From: Diplolepis rosae
Lineage: Eukaryota; Arthropoda; Insecta; Hymenoptera; Diplolepididae
NCBI GenBank assembly: GCA_030998225.1
Contig: JAPYXD010000714.1
Span: 4,030,001-4,094,000 of the forward strand
Length of the DNA: 64,000 nt
Reading direction: 5' to 3'
Within the stretch, counting starts at the first letter, position 1, and each line of letters begins with the position of its first letter. Positions 53,645 to 64,000 of the stretch are shown here, piece after piece. Made by a program: the position numbers and the translations under genes. The notes under the pieces are model-generated. The model was not told the origin of the DNA and ran no database searches. It was given only the letters and a program-made list of their open reading frames with translations.

Positions 53645-54481
53645 CCCGGTAATAAGGGCTGAATAGATAATAATTAAGAATTTAACGGGAGTGTATTAAA
53701 AAGAATTAATAAGCAGAAGAATGCAAAAGAAGGAATGGAAAGGCTTAAAGGAATTTCACTTTAAAAAATCCAGGTTGAATTTAAATGTATGAATAGTTTT
53801 CTCGTTAATAAATATTTTGTATTGAATTTTAATTTGTAATTAGAATAGAGAAAATCTATCTGAATTGTATAAACATTTTTTTATTAATATATTGAATGTA
53901 TATTTGGTGTATTGCATTACAACCGCCATATATGATTCATTAGAGGACACTGGATTAAATATGTAATATAAATATTTGTACCAGTGCTCCATTATAAATA
54001 CTTGCAAAAAAATAAAAAAATAAATTAATAATTCTTGTACAATATTACACTTTATTTCCCGTACTGAACTTTAATTTAATTTATTATCAATTATCATTGC
54101 TATTTAATTACTATCACATATTTATGAAGTATCTTATTTATCCTACTTTTTTCATTATTAAACCGATTTATAACTTGTACAGTTGGGAAGTATTCAAATT
54201 TATATTTATTTATATTTAAGTAAATTGTTCAAAGGTGATAAAAAATACATTATTGAGGAGAATGTATTGCAGATGAAACCAATTCAAATATGCGAATTAA
54301 AATTATTTTAACTCTAGAGGTTCTGACTCGAATTTATTATAATTGAAATTTCAAAACTTATATTCTACAAGAATGAATTAAAACAGTTTATTACACATAT
54401 TTCATGAACTGATTAGAAGGAATTAAATAAACTCAAAATATGTCGACCTTTGCGGAATACAAAACATCTCTTTGAGGTGTG

Positions 54482-55950
54482 CACGGAGAAAAATAGTTAA
54501 AGTAATTTTACTCAACTTCCGATCAAATTTGGGACATAAGGACAAGTTAGAAGTTATTTAGTATCACTATATTTATTTGTGATATATTAAATGTTCGAAA
54601 ATGAATCAAAGTTGAGTAAAATTCAGAAGTGTAGGGTGAAGTATGAAAGCGTGCATTAAAAATTTTTAAATATATATATTATTACTCGTAGTATAACTAT
54701 AAAAAACCAATCTTTTATTAAATCACAAAAATAGTAGAGCTTTCCGTTCATTCTACTCTACGCTTCAATCGAGAGTTGAGTAAACCGTGAATCGCAAGAT
54801 TTATTCCAACAGCTACATCTATTCACGCAGGAACGAATGAAAGTAATCTGCGCCTTGGGCACACATGAAAAATTTTTAATTTCTAAAACTTAAATTCTTA
54901 AAATTAAATTGATCTTATGAAAATTTAAACAAAAAAAAATCGATAAGTGTATTACATAAAATATGAAATATCACATAAATTACTCAGGCAGAATAATAAT
55001 TTTGAATTCGCAAATGTAAAATCCTTATTTTGAAAATATAAAACACAGAAAATAAAAGAACCTTCTTTTAAATGTTTTTATACAAGATACTTCTTAATAA
55101 TAATGCAATTTTTTAATGTACATTTGAAAATTTAGTTTCACTAAACTTCATACGTTGTTATAATAAAAATGTATACTAAATGTAATTTAATAATTATATT
55201 ATATATATATCAATAATCATAGTTATAATAATTGTGTAATTATATTAATTTTTAAAAATATTTTATTAATCATTTATGAAAAAAGTTGATTTATTTTTAC
55301 TTGAGTAAGGCTAAAAAATTTTATTGACGGCACTTACTCTCACAAGCTCTGAATAACTCATGCAGTCACTATATAAGAAAGTTCCAAATTTTATATCTCA
55401 GCATTGTAAGCGAGCGTGTGCGTGATTCGACGAAAGCGTATCGTACTATATATAAGTGTTGTTATTAGATTTATATATGTAAGGTTATATGTTTAAGTGT
55501 ATTTGTAATTTGAAATATGATTGGCTACGTCCGTAATGGTGTGAATGTATTTGTAAGTTGTTTATGTATATACCGGATGACTATTGGCAGGCTCGAGGTA
55601 AGAATTTTTTTTTATTTGAGAGAACCATACCATTATTACCATTGTCAGTTCAAATAATACGCCCGATGCTCATTTTACCCAACTACGGTTTGAAGCACCT
55701 CAAGCGTCGGTGATATACTTATACATTTCATGTTAACCCACTGACGCATGTTGGTGCCCTGTCGTCGATAACGTTTTACTCAACTCCTTACTATTCCCTA
55801 TGTAACGCTTATTGTTATTCACTTTGGGTGAATTAGGTATATATCAAATTGATTTTACCCGACTAGAATTTAATAGATGTTCAAATGTCCTTATGTCCCA
55901 AGTTTAATCGACAGAGTTGAGTAAAATTACTTCAACTATTTTTCTCCGTG
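54482..55950. mobile_element. TIR element with CACGGAGAAAAATAG tips, 1.47 kb, TG duplication
   Basis: CACGGAGAAAAATAGTTAAA and TTTTTCTCCGTG are inverted. The identity includes TAATTTTACTCAAC / GTTGAGTAAAATTA and GGACATAAGGACA / TGTCCTTATGTCC. TG borders both sides. It carries the second copy of the 560-bp module (54880-55441). No transposase frame. Confidence 0.7.
54880..55441 (+). repeat. Shared 560-bp module, copy 2
   Basis: Co-linear with 32600-33171; see that entry. Ends GACGAAAGCGTATC at 55441, after which the flanks are unrelated. Confidence 0.7.
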
Positions 55951-56359
55951 TGCGTACTGCTACGATTAAAAGGAATTAAAAAAATCGGAAATACGTTTGC
56001 GTTTGTAGAATAGAATTGAGAATAGAATTGAGAAATGCGGCGGTCGCTATGGAAATAGAAAGCACTTAGTTTTGGAGATATCCTATTCAAATGTTGTACA
56101 CTTTAGGCTGATGAAAAAATCGCGCATTGAAAACAAAAGAATAATCTTCTCTTTTACGCTAAAATCTAAAAATATTAATTTTTCTCTATTCAACCCTTAT
56201 TGCCGGGTGCTTTACATTTATATGACAACAATTTATAGACCCTAAAAGTTTTTTAATTCATTTCATAAATAGTTTCTTGCAAATTCCAATCAATTATATT
56301 ATATCAGGCTGCATTTTTACAGTCTCGTCACACATGAGAAGATATATCAATGTAAAATT

Positions 56360-56793
56360 TGACCCCTACATTTTTTAACGATTATCCACCTTTCATGATC
56401 TCCTGAATACGATGGAGGGTTTTTCAATCTTGTCTGTCCGTCTGTCTCCGTCATTATCGTCATCGTCGTTGCCTGGGGACACAAAAACTTCCCAAAGAAT
56501 CCTCTCAGATTGAAATGCGCTTTGGTACACTTAATTAGAGTCCCAGAAGTAAGGACAAGTTCGCTAACTAGCCACATCCGACCAAAATTGTGAAAATAAG
56601 ATCATTTTTTCTGATTTGAAAACATAAAAAATTGCAATATTGATTTCTGACAGTGCTCATAAATTCCTACCAATTATCATTATGATAAAACTTATAATAA
56701 AACTTATATTAAAACTTGAAAAAAGTCAATATCTAAATTCCATTTTCCAGTTAAATTACACGAAATATGAAAAAACTTTATAGTTCAAATTAC
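56360..56793 (+). repeat. Degenerate tandem-repeat family, copy C (left part)
   Basis: CTGTCCGTCTGTCTCCGT near 56441, CGCTTTGGTACACTTAATTAG and AACTAGCCACATCCGACC parallel 47010-47150 and 19230-19285. Interrupted by the AAAGGGC element at 56794. Confidence 0.6.
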
Positions 56794-57774
56794 AAAGGGC
56801 CTAGCCAGGTTTCTATGTAAAAACGTCCCCCAACCCAAATGAGATGTATAGTATCAAGTATTCCAAAGCATCTGCCCTAGGATTGTTTTGTGCAAATTTT
56901 CAACCCGATAGCCGCCATATTGGATGAGTTATCGTTGATTATGAAAATTTCGTTTTTTGTATTTTTGACCTCAAATAATAGTTGGAAAATTCTGAAAAAA
57001 TTCACAGCATTCATTCTTATTAAGAGAAATTTCTGTAAATTACAAAAATATTTGCTTGCAATTTCTTCGATGAAAAAATTCGAGAACAAAGTTAAGTTTC
57101 TCGTCAATAATATGTCTACTAAAGACGCGTATGTCATAATTTTTTCTGATTTAAAAAAAATGTGGATGACACTTAAAAAATCGATAATGTCCAAAATCGT
57201 TGGATTCAATATAGCGCTCTTCGTCAGAAATGTATCATTGCCGGTTTTTCTCGTAGACGTTATTCGTTTAATTAATCGGTGATATACTCGCATTCATGAT
57301 AACTTTTTAATTCTATTATCGCTATGAGATAAAATTATATTATCTAATTTATTCAGATTTTCCAACAATGTAGACAGTAAAGTACACCATTTTATTCATG
57401 GTTATAATGAAACTTTTATTTTTATTTTATTGTTTTTTGAATTATGAAGAAATTGCATGCAGAAGTTTTTGCTATCTTATCCAACACGAATTGCGGGTAG
57501 AAAAGTTGGCGAAAAAATGAACGCAGATGTCTCTAAATAAATCAGGGTTCAATCTTCCACATTTTTCCAATTACCAGTTCCACTAAAAAATGCGAAAAAC
57601 AAAATTTTCATAATCATCAGTGAATATTGACTCAATATAGCGATAATAGAGTTAAAAAATTATCAAGAAAATTTGCACAAAACAATCCTACCGAAAATGC
57701 TTTGGAATACTTGATACTATACATCTCATTTGGGTTGGGGGACGTTTTTACATGGAAATCCGGCTAGGCCCTTT
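56794..57774. mobile_element. AAAGGGC-family TIR element, short copy, 981 bp
   Basis: AAAGGGCCTAGCCAGGTTTC and GAAATCCGGCTAGGCCCTTT, with inverted identity for about 115 bp (AACGTCCCCCAACCCAAATG, TACTTGATACTATACATCTC and so on). The tips match the 2.9-kb element at 2610-5554. Opposite-strand frames (56877-57293) overlap each other and show no domain. Confidence 0.75.
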
Positions 57775-58930
57775 GTCTGGAACAGTTTCTGATAAAATTC
57801 ATATTTTCGTATCAATTAAAAAAAAATACCATTAAAATTTAAAAATCTCATTTTTTAAACAAAAGATGCGAGATAAATAAAAAATTTTGAGATGGAGAAT
57901 TATTTGCCATATGAGGTGTAAAGTACAACTTCTCATTGGGACATTTTTTAACAAAATATATGTTTTGTTTTGATTTTAAAAAACACTATTGAAAATTCCA
58001 TTTTATAACTAAAAAATTAGTGTCAGAATACGAAATTGTTTGCTTCCGTAAGTTTTATAAATTTGCGTTCATAATTTTTTCGCAGGGTGAATATTTTTTG
58101 CTTTGATTTAAAAAAAAAAATTTTTTTTAAATCAAAAATTCAATTTTTCAAACAAAATATTAGTAATAATGCAAAATTTTTTGCTCATATAAGTCCCACA
58201 AATTTTCATACTCTTTTTTAACCAAAATATTCGAGATATAGAAAAAAAATCATAATAGGAAATTTTTCGCTTAAAAAATAAGGTGAAAATATATAAAACA
58301 TTACAGAGGAATCAATATAGACTTAAATTGATTTTTTCCATTACATCACGAGTCTTAGTTTCTTGTTTTTGATTGTAAATATAAAGGGTACCTTGCCTAT
58401 GACCTTTCCTTGAATTTCGTTATGCTTCTAGAAAAAAATCAGGATAAAACTAATGTTTCTTATACAAATTTTTATAATGCTTAAAAAGTGAAAATAATTT
58501 GTATAAGAAAAGGAAGTTTTGTCTCAATTTTTTTCTAGAATAATAGAGAAATAAATTTTTAATGTAATTAAAATTAAATAAATTAAATTTTTATGATATT
58601 ACTGACAATAAAAAATTTAATTTAGCATTGGCAAAAATTCCGAATTCAACCACCTAGTTTTAAATAGAATATGTAAAATACGAAAAAACGTAAAAATATT
58701 CGTTACAATAAGGTCTAAAAATGTTGTCTGACAGTTTTTGGTAAAGTGTATATTTTCCGTTTCTATTTACAAAATACCATTAAAATTCCACTGTTTAACA
58801 AAAATATACAAAATTGTGGAGAGAATGTCAGAATGAGAAATGGTTTGCTTAAATGGGTTCTTCTACAAATTTGCATTCACGCATTACATTTTTATAAATT
58901 TTGTGAAAAGTAAAAAATTTTATAAACATC
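57775..58930 (+). repeat. Degenerate tandem-repeat family, copy C (right part)
   Basis: Starts GTCTGGAACAGTTTCTGATA, matching CACACAGTTTCTGATAAA at 47575. Then come several diverged ~110-bp units and an inner hairpin near 58430-58550 (CTAGAAAAAAATCAGGATAAAA mirrored by GTCTCAATTTTTTTCTAG). Non-coding. Confidence 0.55.
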
Positions 58931-59135
58931 ACTTTTTCCCATTCCATACATCACTGTATGAATAAGAAAGCATACATTATTCCACAAAAAACATTTAAGA
59001 TCGTGTATTTTACAAGATTTTAAAAATTGTATAACAACTTTTTACTACACCGGCTTTTATCCCATGACAATTACCACTACGAACTTCTATACCGACTTTA
59101 TGAGATCGATAAACTATAACCGTTGAGTGAAGATA
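58931..59135. other. Intergenic flank of the large palindrome
   Basis: No gene or repeat recognised. Confidence 0.3.
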
Positions 59136-59439
59136 GGTATAGAGGAGACATCGAGGGCGATTGAATGGTCCAAACCTTGCGAGTAAAGACGCCAGGGGTA
59201 GGTAAAGTTCCAAACCCGAACACCAGGATCGACACTTTCGAAAATCGCCAAAATCTCACGGATAAGAAGTAAGTTGTAGGAGTAAGGCCCAAACTCGTGT
59301 TGGTGAGTCTGCTGTATTCGTGATGGGTCAGGTAGTCCTCGTCAATTCAACCCTAGCTTGTCGACAAGATTTTACAAAATATCTTTTTACCTCTTTTCCT
59401 TCTACTTCGCTCTTTACTAGTCTTTTCCTAAGATCGGAT

Positions 59440-59575
59440 ATATATTTAAAATATACATATATATATAAATAAAATAATATATGTATAAAATATTTTATAT
59501 TATAAATTTTGTATTATAATATATAAAATAATATATATAAATATTAAATATATATAAAAGAACAATTTATTGAAA
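59440..59575. repeat. AT-rich microsatellite tract, left arm
   Basis: Imperfect TATA/ATATAAA repeats; mirrored at 62460-62620. Length differs slightly between arms. Confidence 0.8.
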
Positions 59576-59760
59576 ATAACAATTTTTTTTTTATATTTAT
59601 TACATATTTATTGACAAATTGTTTTCAATATTCTTTCATTATCTTGATTACAATTATAAATAACTGGCTTATATCGACCCTCAATAATATTAATAGATAG
59701 ATGATTTTTTACTTTGGCTTTAGGGTCCAGAAATAATGTAAACTCAGGGTTTCATTTTTT

Positions 59761-59802
59761 CCTCAAACGTTTCGACTCAGATTGGAGTCCTCATCAGTGA
59801 GA
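59761..59802 (-). ncRNA. Hammerhead ribozyme motif, left arm of large palindrome
   Basis: Minus strand: TCTCA, CTGATGA, helix II GACTC/GAGTC with loop CAATCT, GAAACGTT, TGAGG. Helix I pairs CTCA with TGAG plus a wobble. ACGT gives the short helix III, and the predicted cleavage triplet is GTT (permitted NUH). As in the PLE motif, one G after CTGATGA is unpaired. Confidence 0.75.
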
Positions 59803-59861
59803 TTTATTTCTATAAAAATACAAAGAAAGAAAAGAATAAAGAATTAAAGAATAAAAAATTG

Positions 59862-61135
59862 TACGTGTGACGGATAAACATTGTGTTGACAAACGATATA
59901 AATGAATTGCACTTGTGAAACTATAGAATAGGTCTAACTAAATTTACGAATAAAAAATTGAAAATTCTACACAATTTGCTATAAAAATACATAGGGAAGC
60001 GACTTAAAAAATATGAACACGTGTGACGGATAACATTATGATAAAATTGCACATGTAAACCATATAATTGGTCCATACTAACTAAATTCGAACTAAAATA
60101 AATAAAAAATATGCAGAATTTTTCTATAAAAAATGCAAAGGAAGAAACATTAAAAATTACACATGTGACGGATAAACATTGTGTTGACAAACGATATAAA
60201 TGGATTGCACTTTTGAAACTATAGAATAGGTCTAACTAAATTTACGTATAAAAAATTGAAAATTGTACCAAATTTGCTATACAAATACATAGGGAAGGGA
60301 CTTAAAAAATTTGAATACGTGTAACGGATAACATTATGATAAAATTGCACATGTCAACCATATAATTGGTCCATAAATTCGAACAAAAACTAAATAATAA
60401 ATGTGCAGAATTTTTATATAAAAAATGCAAAGGAAGAACCTTAAAAATTACACATGTGACGGATAGACATTATGTTGACAACCGATATAAATGGATTGCA
60501 CTTTTGAAACTGTAGAATAGGTTAAACTAAATTTACTTATGAAAATTGTACAAAATTTGCTATAAAAATACATAGGGAAGGAACTTAAAAAATTTACACT
60601 TGTGACGGATAACATTATGATAAAATTGCACACGTAAACCATATATTTGGTCCATACTAACTAAATACGAAAAAAATAAATAAAAAGTGTGCAGAATTTT
60701 TATATAAAAAATGCAAAGGAAGAACCTTAAAAATTACACATGTGACGGATAGACATTATGGTAAAAAATGATATGAAAGAATTGCACGTTTGAAACTATA
60801 AAATTGGTCTGAATAACTGAGTTTGCGAAAAAAACTATACAAAAGGTTTTTTTGTGTGAAATTACATCCTGTGCAAAATTTTCCCCTATAAAAATGCAAA
60901 GGAAGAACCTTAAAATTGCACTTGTGACGAAAAACTTTGTGGTAAAACTGATATAAAAGTGTTGCATATATGACACTATCAAATTGGTCTAAATATATAA
61001 GAATACATGATGAAGAAACTTAAAGAATTGAAGTGTGATGGATAAACATTGCAGTAACACGGGATGGAAAAACCATTGTGGTAAAAAAATTTTATAAAAA
61101 ATTGCACGTGTGAACTGTAAAATTGGTCTGAATAA
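59862..61135. repeat. Tandem ~145-bp units, left arm (alternating types, ~290-bp dimer)
   Basis: GTGACGGATAA(A)CATT and close variants recur near 59866, 60023, 60165, 60321, 60455, 60602, 60741 and 60923. Two unit types alternate (GTGTTGACAAACGATATAAA and ATTATGATAAAATTGCACAT). The last units toward the centre are more diverged. Non-coding. Confidence 0.8.
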
Positions 61136-61175
61136 TAGAACAAATTATGTACGGCTTATATTGTTGTGGATTTAG

Positions 61176-62160
61176 TTATTCAGACCAATTTTACAGTTCA
61201 CACGTCCTATTTTTTATAAAATTTTTTTACCACAACGGTTTTTCCGTCCCGTGTTACTGCAATGTTTATCCATCACACTTCAATTCTTTAAGTTTCTTCA
61301 TTATGTATTCTTATATATTTAGACCAATTTGATAGTGTCATATATGCAACTCTTTTATATCAGTTTTATCACAAAGTTTTTCGTCACAAGTGCAAATTTA
61401 AGGGTCTTCCTTTGCATTTTTATAGGGGAAAATTTTGCACAGGATGTAATTTCAAACAAAAAAACCTTTTGTATAGTTTCTTTCGCAAACTCAGTTATTC
61501 AGACCAATTTTATAGTTTCAAACGTGCAATTCTTTCATATCATTTTTTACCATAATGTCTATCCGTGACATGTGTAATTTTTAAGGTTCTTCCTTTGCAT
61601 TTTTTATATAAAAATTCTGCACACTTTTTTTTTTCGAATTTAGTTAGTATGGACCAAATATATGGTTTACGTGTGCAATTTTATCATAATGTTATCCGTC
61701 ACACGTGTTCATATTTTTTAAGTCCCTTCCCTATGTATTTTTATAGCAAATTGTGTACAATTTTCAATTTTTTATTCGTAAATTTAGTTAGACCTATTCT
61801 ATAGTTTCAAAAGTGCAATCCATTTATATCGTTTGTCAACACAATGTTTATCCGTCACATGTGTAATCTTTAATGTTTCTTCCTTTGCATTTTTTATAGA
61901 AAAATTCTGCATATTTTTTATTTATTTTTGTTCGAATTTAGTTAGTATGGACTAATTATATGGTTTACATGTGCAATTTTATCATAATGTTATCCGTCAC
62001 ACGTGTTCATATTTTTTAAGTCGCTTCCCTATGTATTTTTATAGCAAATTGTGTAGAATTTTCAATTTTTTATTCGTAAATTTAGTTAGACCTATTCTAT
62101 AGTTTCACAAGTGCAATTCATTTATATCGTTTGTCAACACAATGTTTATCCGTCACACGT
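61176..62160. repeat. Tandem ~145-bp units, right arm
   Basis: Complementary units with TTATCCGTCAC(A/G) near 61375 (diverged), 61560, 61690, 61850, 61990 and 62150: about six units, two fewer than the left arm. Confidence 0.8.
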
Positions 62161-62212
62161 ACAATTTTTTATTCTTTAATTCTTTTCTTTCTTTGTATTT
62201 TTATAGAAATAA

Positions 62213-62256
62213 ATCTCACTGATGAGGACTCCAATCTGAGTCGAAACGTTCGAGGA
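62213..62256 (+). ncRNA. Hammerhead ribozyme motif, right arm of large palindrome
   Basis: Plus strand: TCTCA, CTGATGA (62219-62225), GACTC/GAGTC helix II, GAAACGTT, CGAGG. Compared with the left arm, the first helix I position is C instead of T (A-C mismatch next to the cleavage site), so this copy should be weaker. Confidence 0.7.
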
Positions 62257-62922
62257 AAAAATGAAACCCTGAGTTTACATTATTTCTGGACCCTAAAGCC
62301 AAAGTAAAAAATCATCTATCTATTAATATTATTGAGGGTCGATATAAGCCAGTTATTTATAATTGTAATCAAGATAATGAAAGAATATTGAAAACAATTT
62401 GTCAATAAATATGTAATAAATATAAAAAAAAAATTGTTATTTTCAATAAATTGTTCTTTTATATATATTTAATATTTATATATATTATTTTATATATTAT
62501 AATACAAAATTTATAATCTAAAATATTTTATATATATATTATATTATAAAATTTATAATATAAAATATTTTATACATATATTATTTTATTTATATATATA
62601 TGTATATTTTAAATATATATCCGATCTTAGGAAAAGACTAGTAAAGAGCGAAGTAGAAGGAAAAGAGGTAAAAAGATATTTTGTAAAATCTTGTCGACAA
62701 GCTTGGGTTGAATTGACGAGGACTACCTGACACATCACGAATACAGCAGACTCACCAACACGAGTTTGGGCCTTACTCCTACAACTTACTTCTTATCCGT
62801 GAGATTTTGGCGATTTTCGAAAGTGTCGATCCTGGTGTTCGGGTTTGGAACTTTACCTACCCCTGGCGTCTTTACTCGCAAGGTTTGGACCATTCAATCG
62901 CCCTCGATGTCTCCTCTATACC

Positions 62923-64000
62923 AGCCCCCTGCATCTTAGCCAGAATGCACGTAATCCGCGAAACGAAAATGTCACAAGAATTGACCGTGGCCGCTAGGGG
63001 CGCTGATTGTTCATGAGGCCTGAATTCATTTTAATGCATGGGAAAAATGCATAAAAATTAAATTTTTGGGGATAAAAACTACTTGATCATATTTTTTTTT
63101 ACAACACATTAAATTAGAAAGTTTTAAATATTATTTAAAGCAATTTTTACTGATATAAAGGGTAATATGCTTAAAATTTGGGCGAATATTGTCTTTGTAA
63201 TTCTGGCTTGAAATTGAAATCAAAGTTCTGTTATCTTCGTTTTAACATTAATATTTACATTGTGATTATTAAATAATAATACTATATTTATTTATATTAT
63301 CAATATTACTGATATTATATCAGTCTTACATATTATAATAGAAAAATTGGCTATTGGAATTCCATCAAATTGAATTATAATACGGGTATTAATTATATCA
63401 TCTTGATTTTGTTAGAAAAATTAGATTTTATTATAGGACATTTTGTATTTTATATTTTAAAACTTCTCAGTAATTGAAAAAATTACATTTTTATGAACAA
63501 AACTTTCACATAAGGAATGAACGTACATTTGGAAAAGTAACAAATATAAATAATTTATAAAATTCCTTTATAAGTATTTGAAAACACTAAGAACAAAGAT
63601 GTTTGTAATAAATAATAATCAACATAATATACTATATTTCATAATAATATAATGGATATTTAGATCTCATATGCACATAATTTATTATGTGTATTTTATC
63701 TATAATTAGGGATGGGCGATCTCGATTCGATTCTACGGAGATCGATCTTTTTTACTCGATTAATCGGTTGGATTGATATATTTTTTTTTCGGTCTTTACG
63801 AACGATTTTCCTTTCTTTTTTTCCTGTTTCCTATTTCTATGAACTGTTCCTATGAACTGTTTTTTAGTTTAAAAGTGAGATCAAGGGGTCGACCACGAGA
63901 ATATCCTTAATGTGATTTACAAAGTATATTAATATTATAACCTTTATAATAATACTTCATATTTATGCCAGAAATTTTATCATAAATAATACTTTAAGTG
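62923..64000. other. AT-rich intergenic DNA, no gene
   Basis: A short GC-richer patch at 62923-63020 borders the palindrome. The rest is AT-rich. Around 63710-63775 the text GATCTCGATTCGATTCTAC / GATCGATC is repeat-like. No frame, RNA gene or TIR pair seen. Confidence 0.4.

Larger units (their letters stand above)
53641..56211. mobile_element. Candidate TIR element, 2.57 kb
   Basis: AGTGCCCGGTAATAAGGGCT and GAATAGA near 53641 are mirrored by TCTATTCAACCCTTATTGCC ending GGGTGCT at 56211, a ~27-bp TIR. It encloses the separate element 54482-55950. The remaining interior is AT-rich without frames. Confidence 0.5.
59136..62922. repeat. 3.8-kb palindrome with PLE-type hammerheads in both arms
   Basis: GGTATAGAGGAGACATCGAG at 59136 is mirrored ending at 62922. 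The mirror continues through CGCCAGGGGTAGGTAAAG, CTTGTCGACAAG, AT-rich tracts, the hammerhead regions and tandem units, to a 40-bp unpaired centre (61136-61175). The left arm (2.0 kb) is longer than the right (1.75 kb) because it holds about eight ~145-bp units against six. The segment TGGACCCTAAAGCCAA beside each hammerhead matches the end of the PLE terminal repeat at 46822-46840, so the inner part derives from a PLE or satellite of it. The outer ~560 bp of each arm do not resemble the PLE. Confidence 0.85.

Noticed and set aside
56877..57293. Two overlapping frames of over 130 codons on opposite strands
   Set aside because: Both lie in the interior of a short TIR element, lack domains and cannot both be genes; their content is typical of AT-rich DNA.
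59010..59292. Short frames in the outer arm of the large palindrome, echoed at 62807-63016
   Set aside because: No recognisable protein, and their recurrence is explained by the inverted duplication.
1..64000. CRISPR arrays, bacterial operons, phage or plasmid genes
   Set aside because: The repeats seen are transposon termini, satellites and microsatellites with no regular short repeat-spacer pattern; splice sites and retroelements show eukaryotic DNA.

Overview
This is a eukaryotic, AT-rich genomic window, most plausibly from an insect or other arthropod. It contains an R1-like LINE, a Ty3/gypsy LTR retrotransposon, a Penelope-like element (PLE), P/hAT-type DNA transposon ends, THAP zinc-finger exon fragments and spliceosomal splice sites. 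There is no bacterial gene organisation, no operon and no CRISPR array. Host coding content is very small: one candidate first coding exon behind a CpG-rich, CCAAT-containing promoter (about 655-956) and two THAP-domain exon fragments (14436-14545 and 51630-51862) that may belong to transposons.

Layout. 1-2609: tandem repeats and the candidate host exon. 2610-5554: a 2.9-kb element with long terminal inverted repeats (TIRs) that carries a 5S-rRNA-derived segment. 5554-8209: a tRNA-derived SINE-like unit, then another long-TIR element with a nested MITE. 8706-11276: three P-element-like insertions with 8-bp target duplications, two of them back to back sharing a triplicated target site. 11337-14320: a 3.0-kb palindrome with 8-bp target duplication. 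14436-20017: a THAP exon, a degenerate tandem-repeat family, a GC-rich MITE and small MITEs. 20198-33562: a TIR element interrupted by an 11-kb gypsy element (20649-31645; 842/840-bp LTRs, TSD CATG) with gag, protease, RT-RNase H and integrase, all damaged. 33594-35157: a TIR element with a nested MITE. 37116-40689: an R1-clade LINE pseudogene with poly(A) tail and 14-bp TSD. 41568-46862: a PLE carrying hammerhead-ribozyme motifs, whose 5' part (terminal repeat plus reverse transcriptase) is inverted relative to its 3' part (GIY-YIG endonuclease plus terminal repeat), with a 13-bp TSD and a palindromic MITE inside its 5' repeat. 46876-59000: repeat families and MITEs. 59136-62922: a 3.8-kb palindrome with hammerhead motifs in both arms and about 145-bp tandem units. 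62923-64000: AT-rich, nothing recognised.

The window is a nest of transposons, and insertion order can be read from target duplications and from uninterrupted paralogous copies present in the same window. The most notable objects are the inverted PLE with its ribozymes, the large hammerhead-flanked palindrome, and the tandem P-like insertions at one target. All calls come from reading the sequence; no database search was possible.
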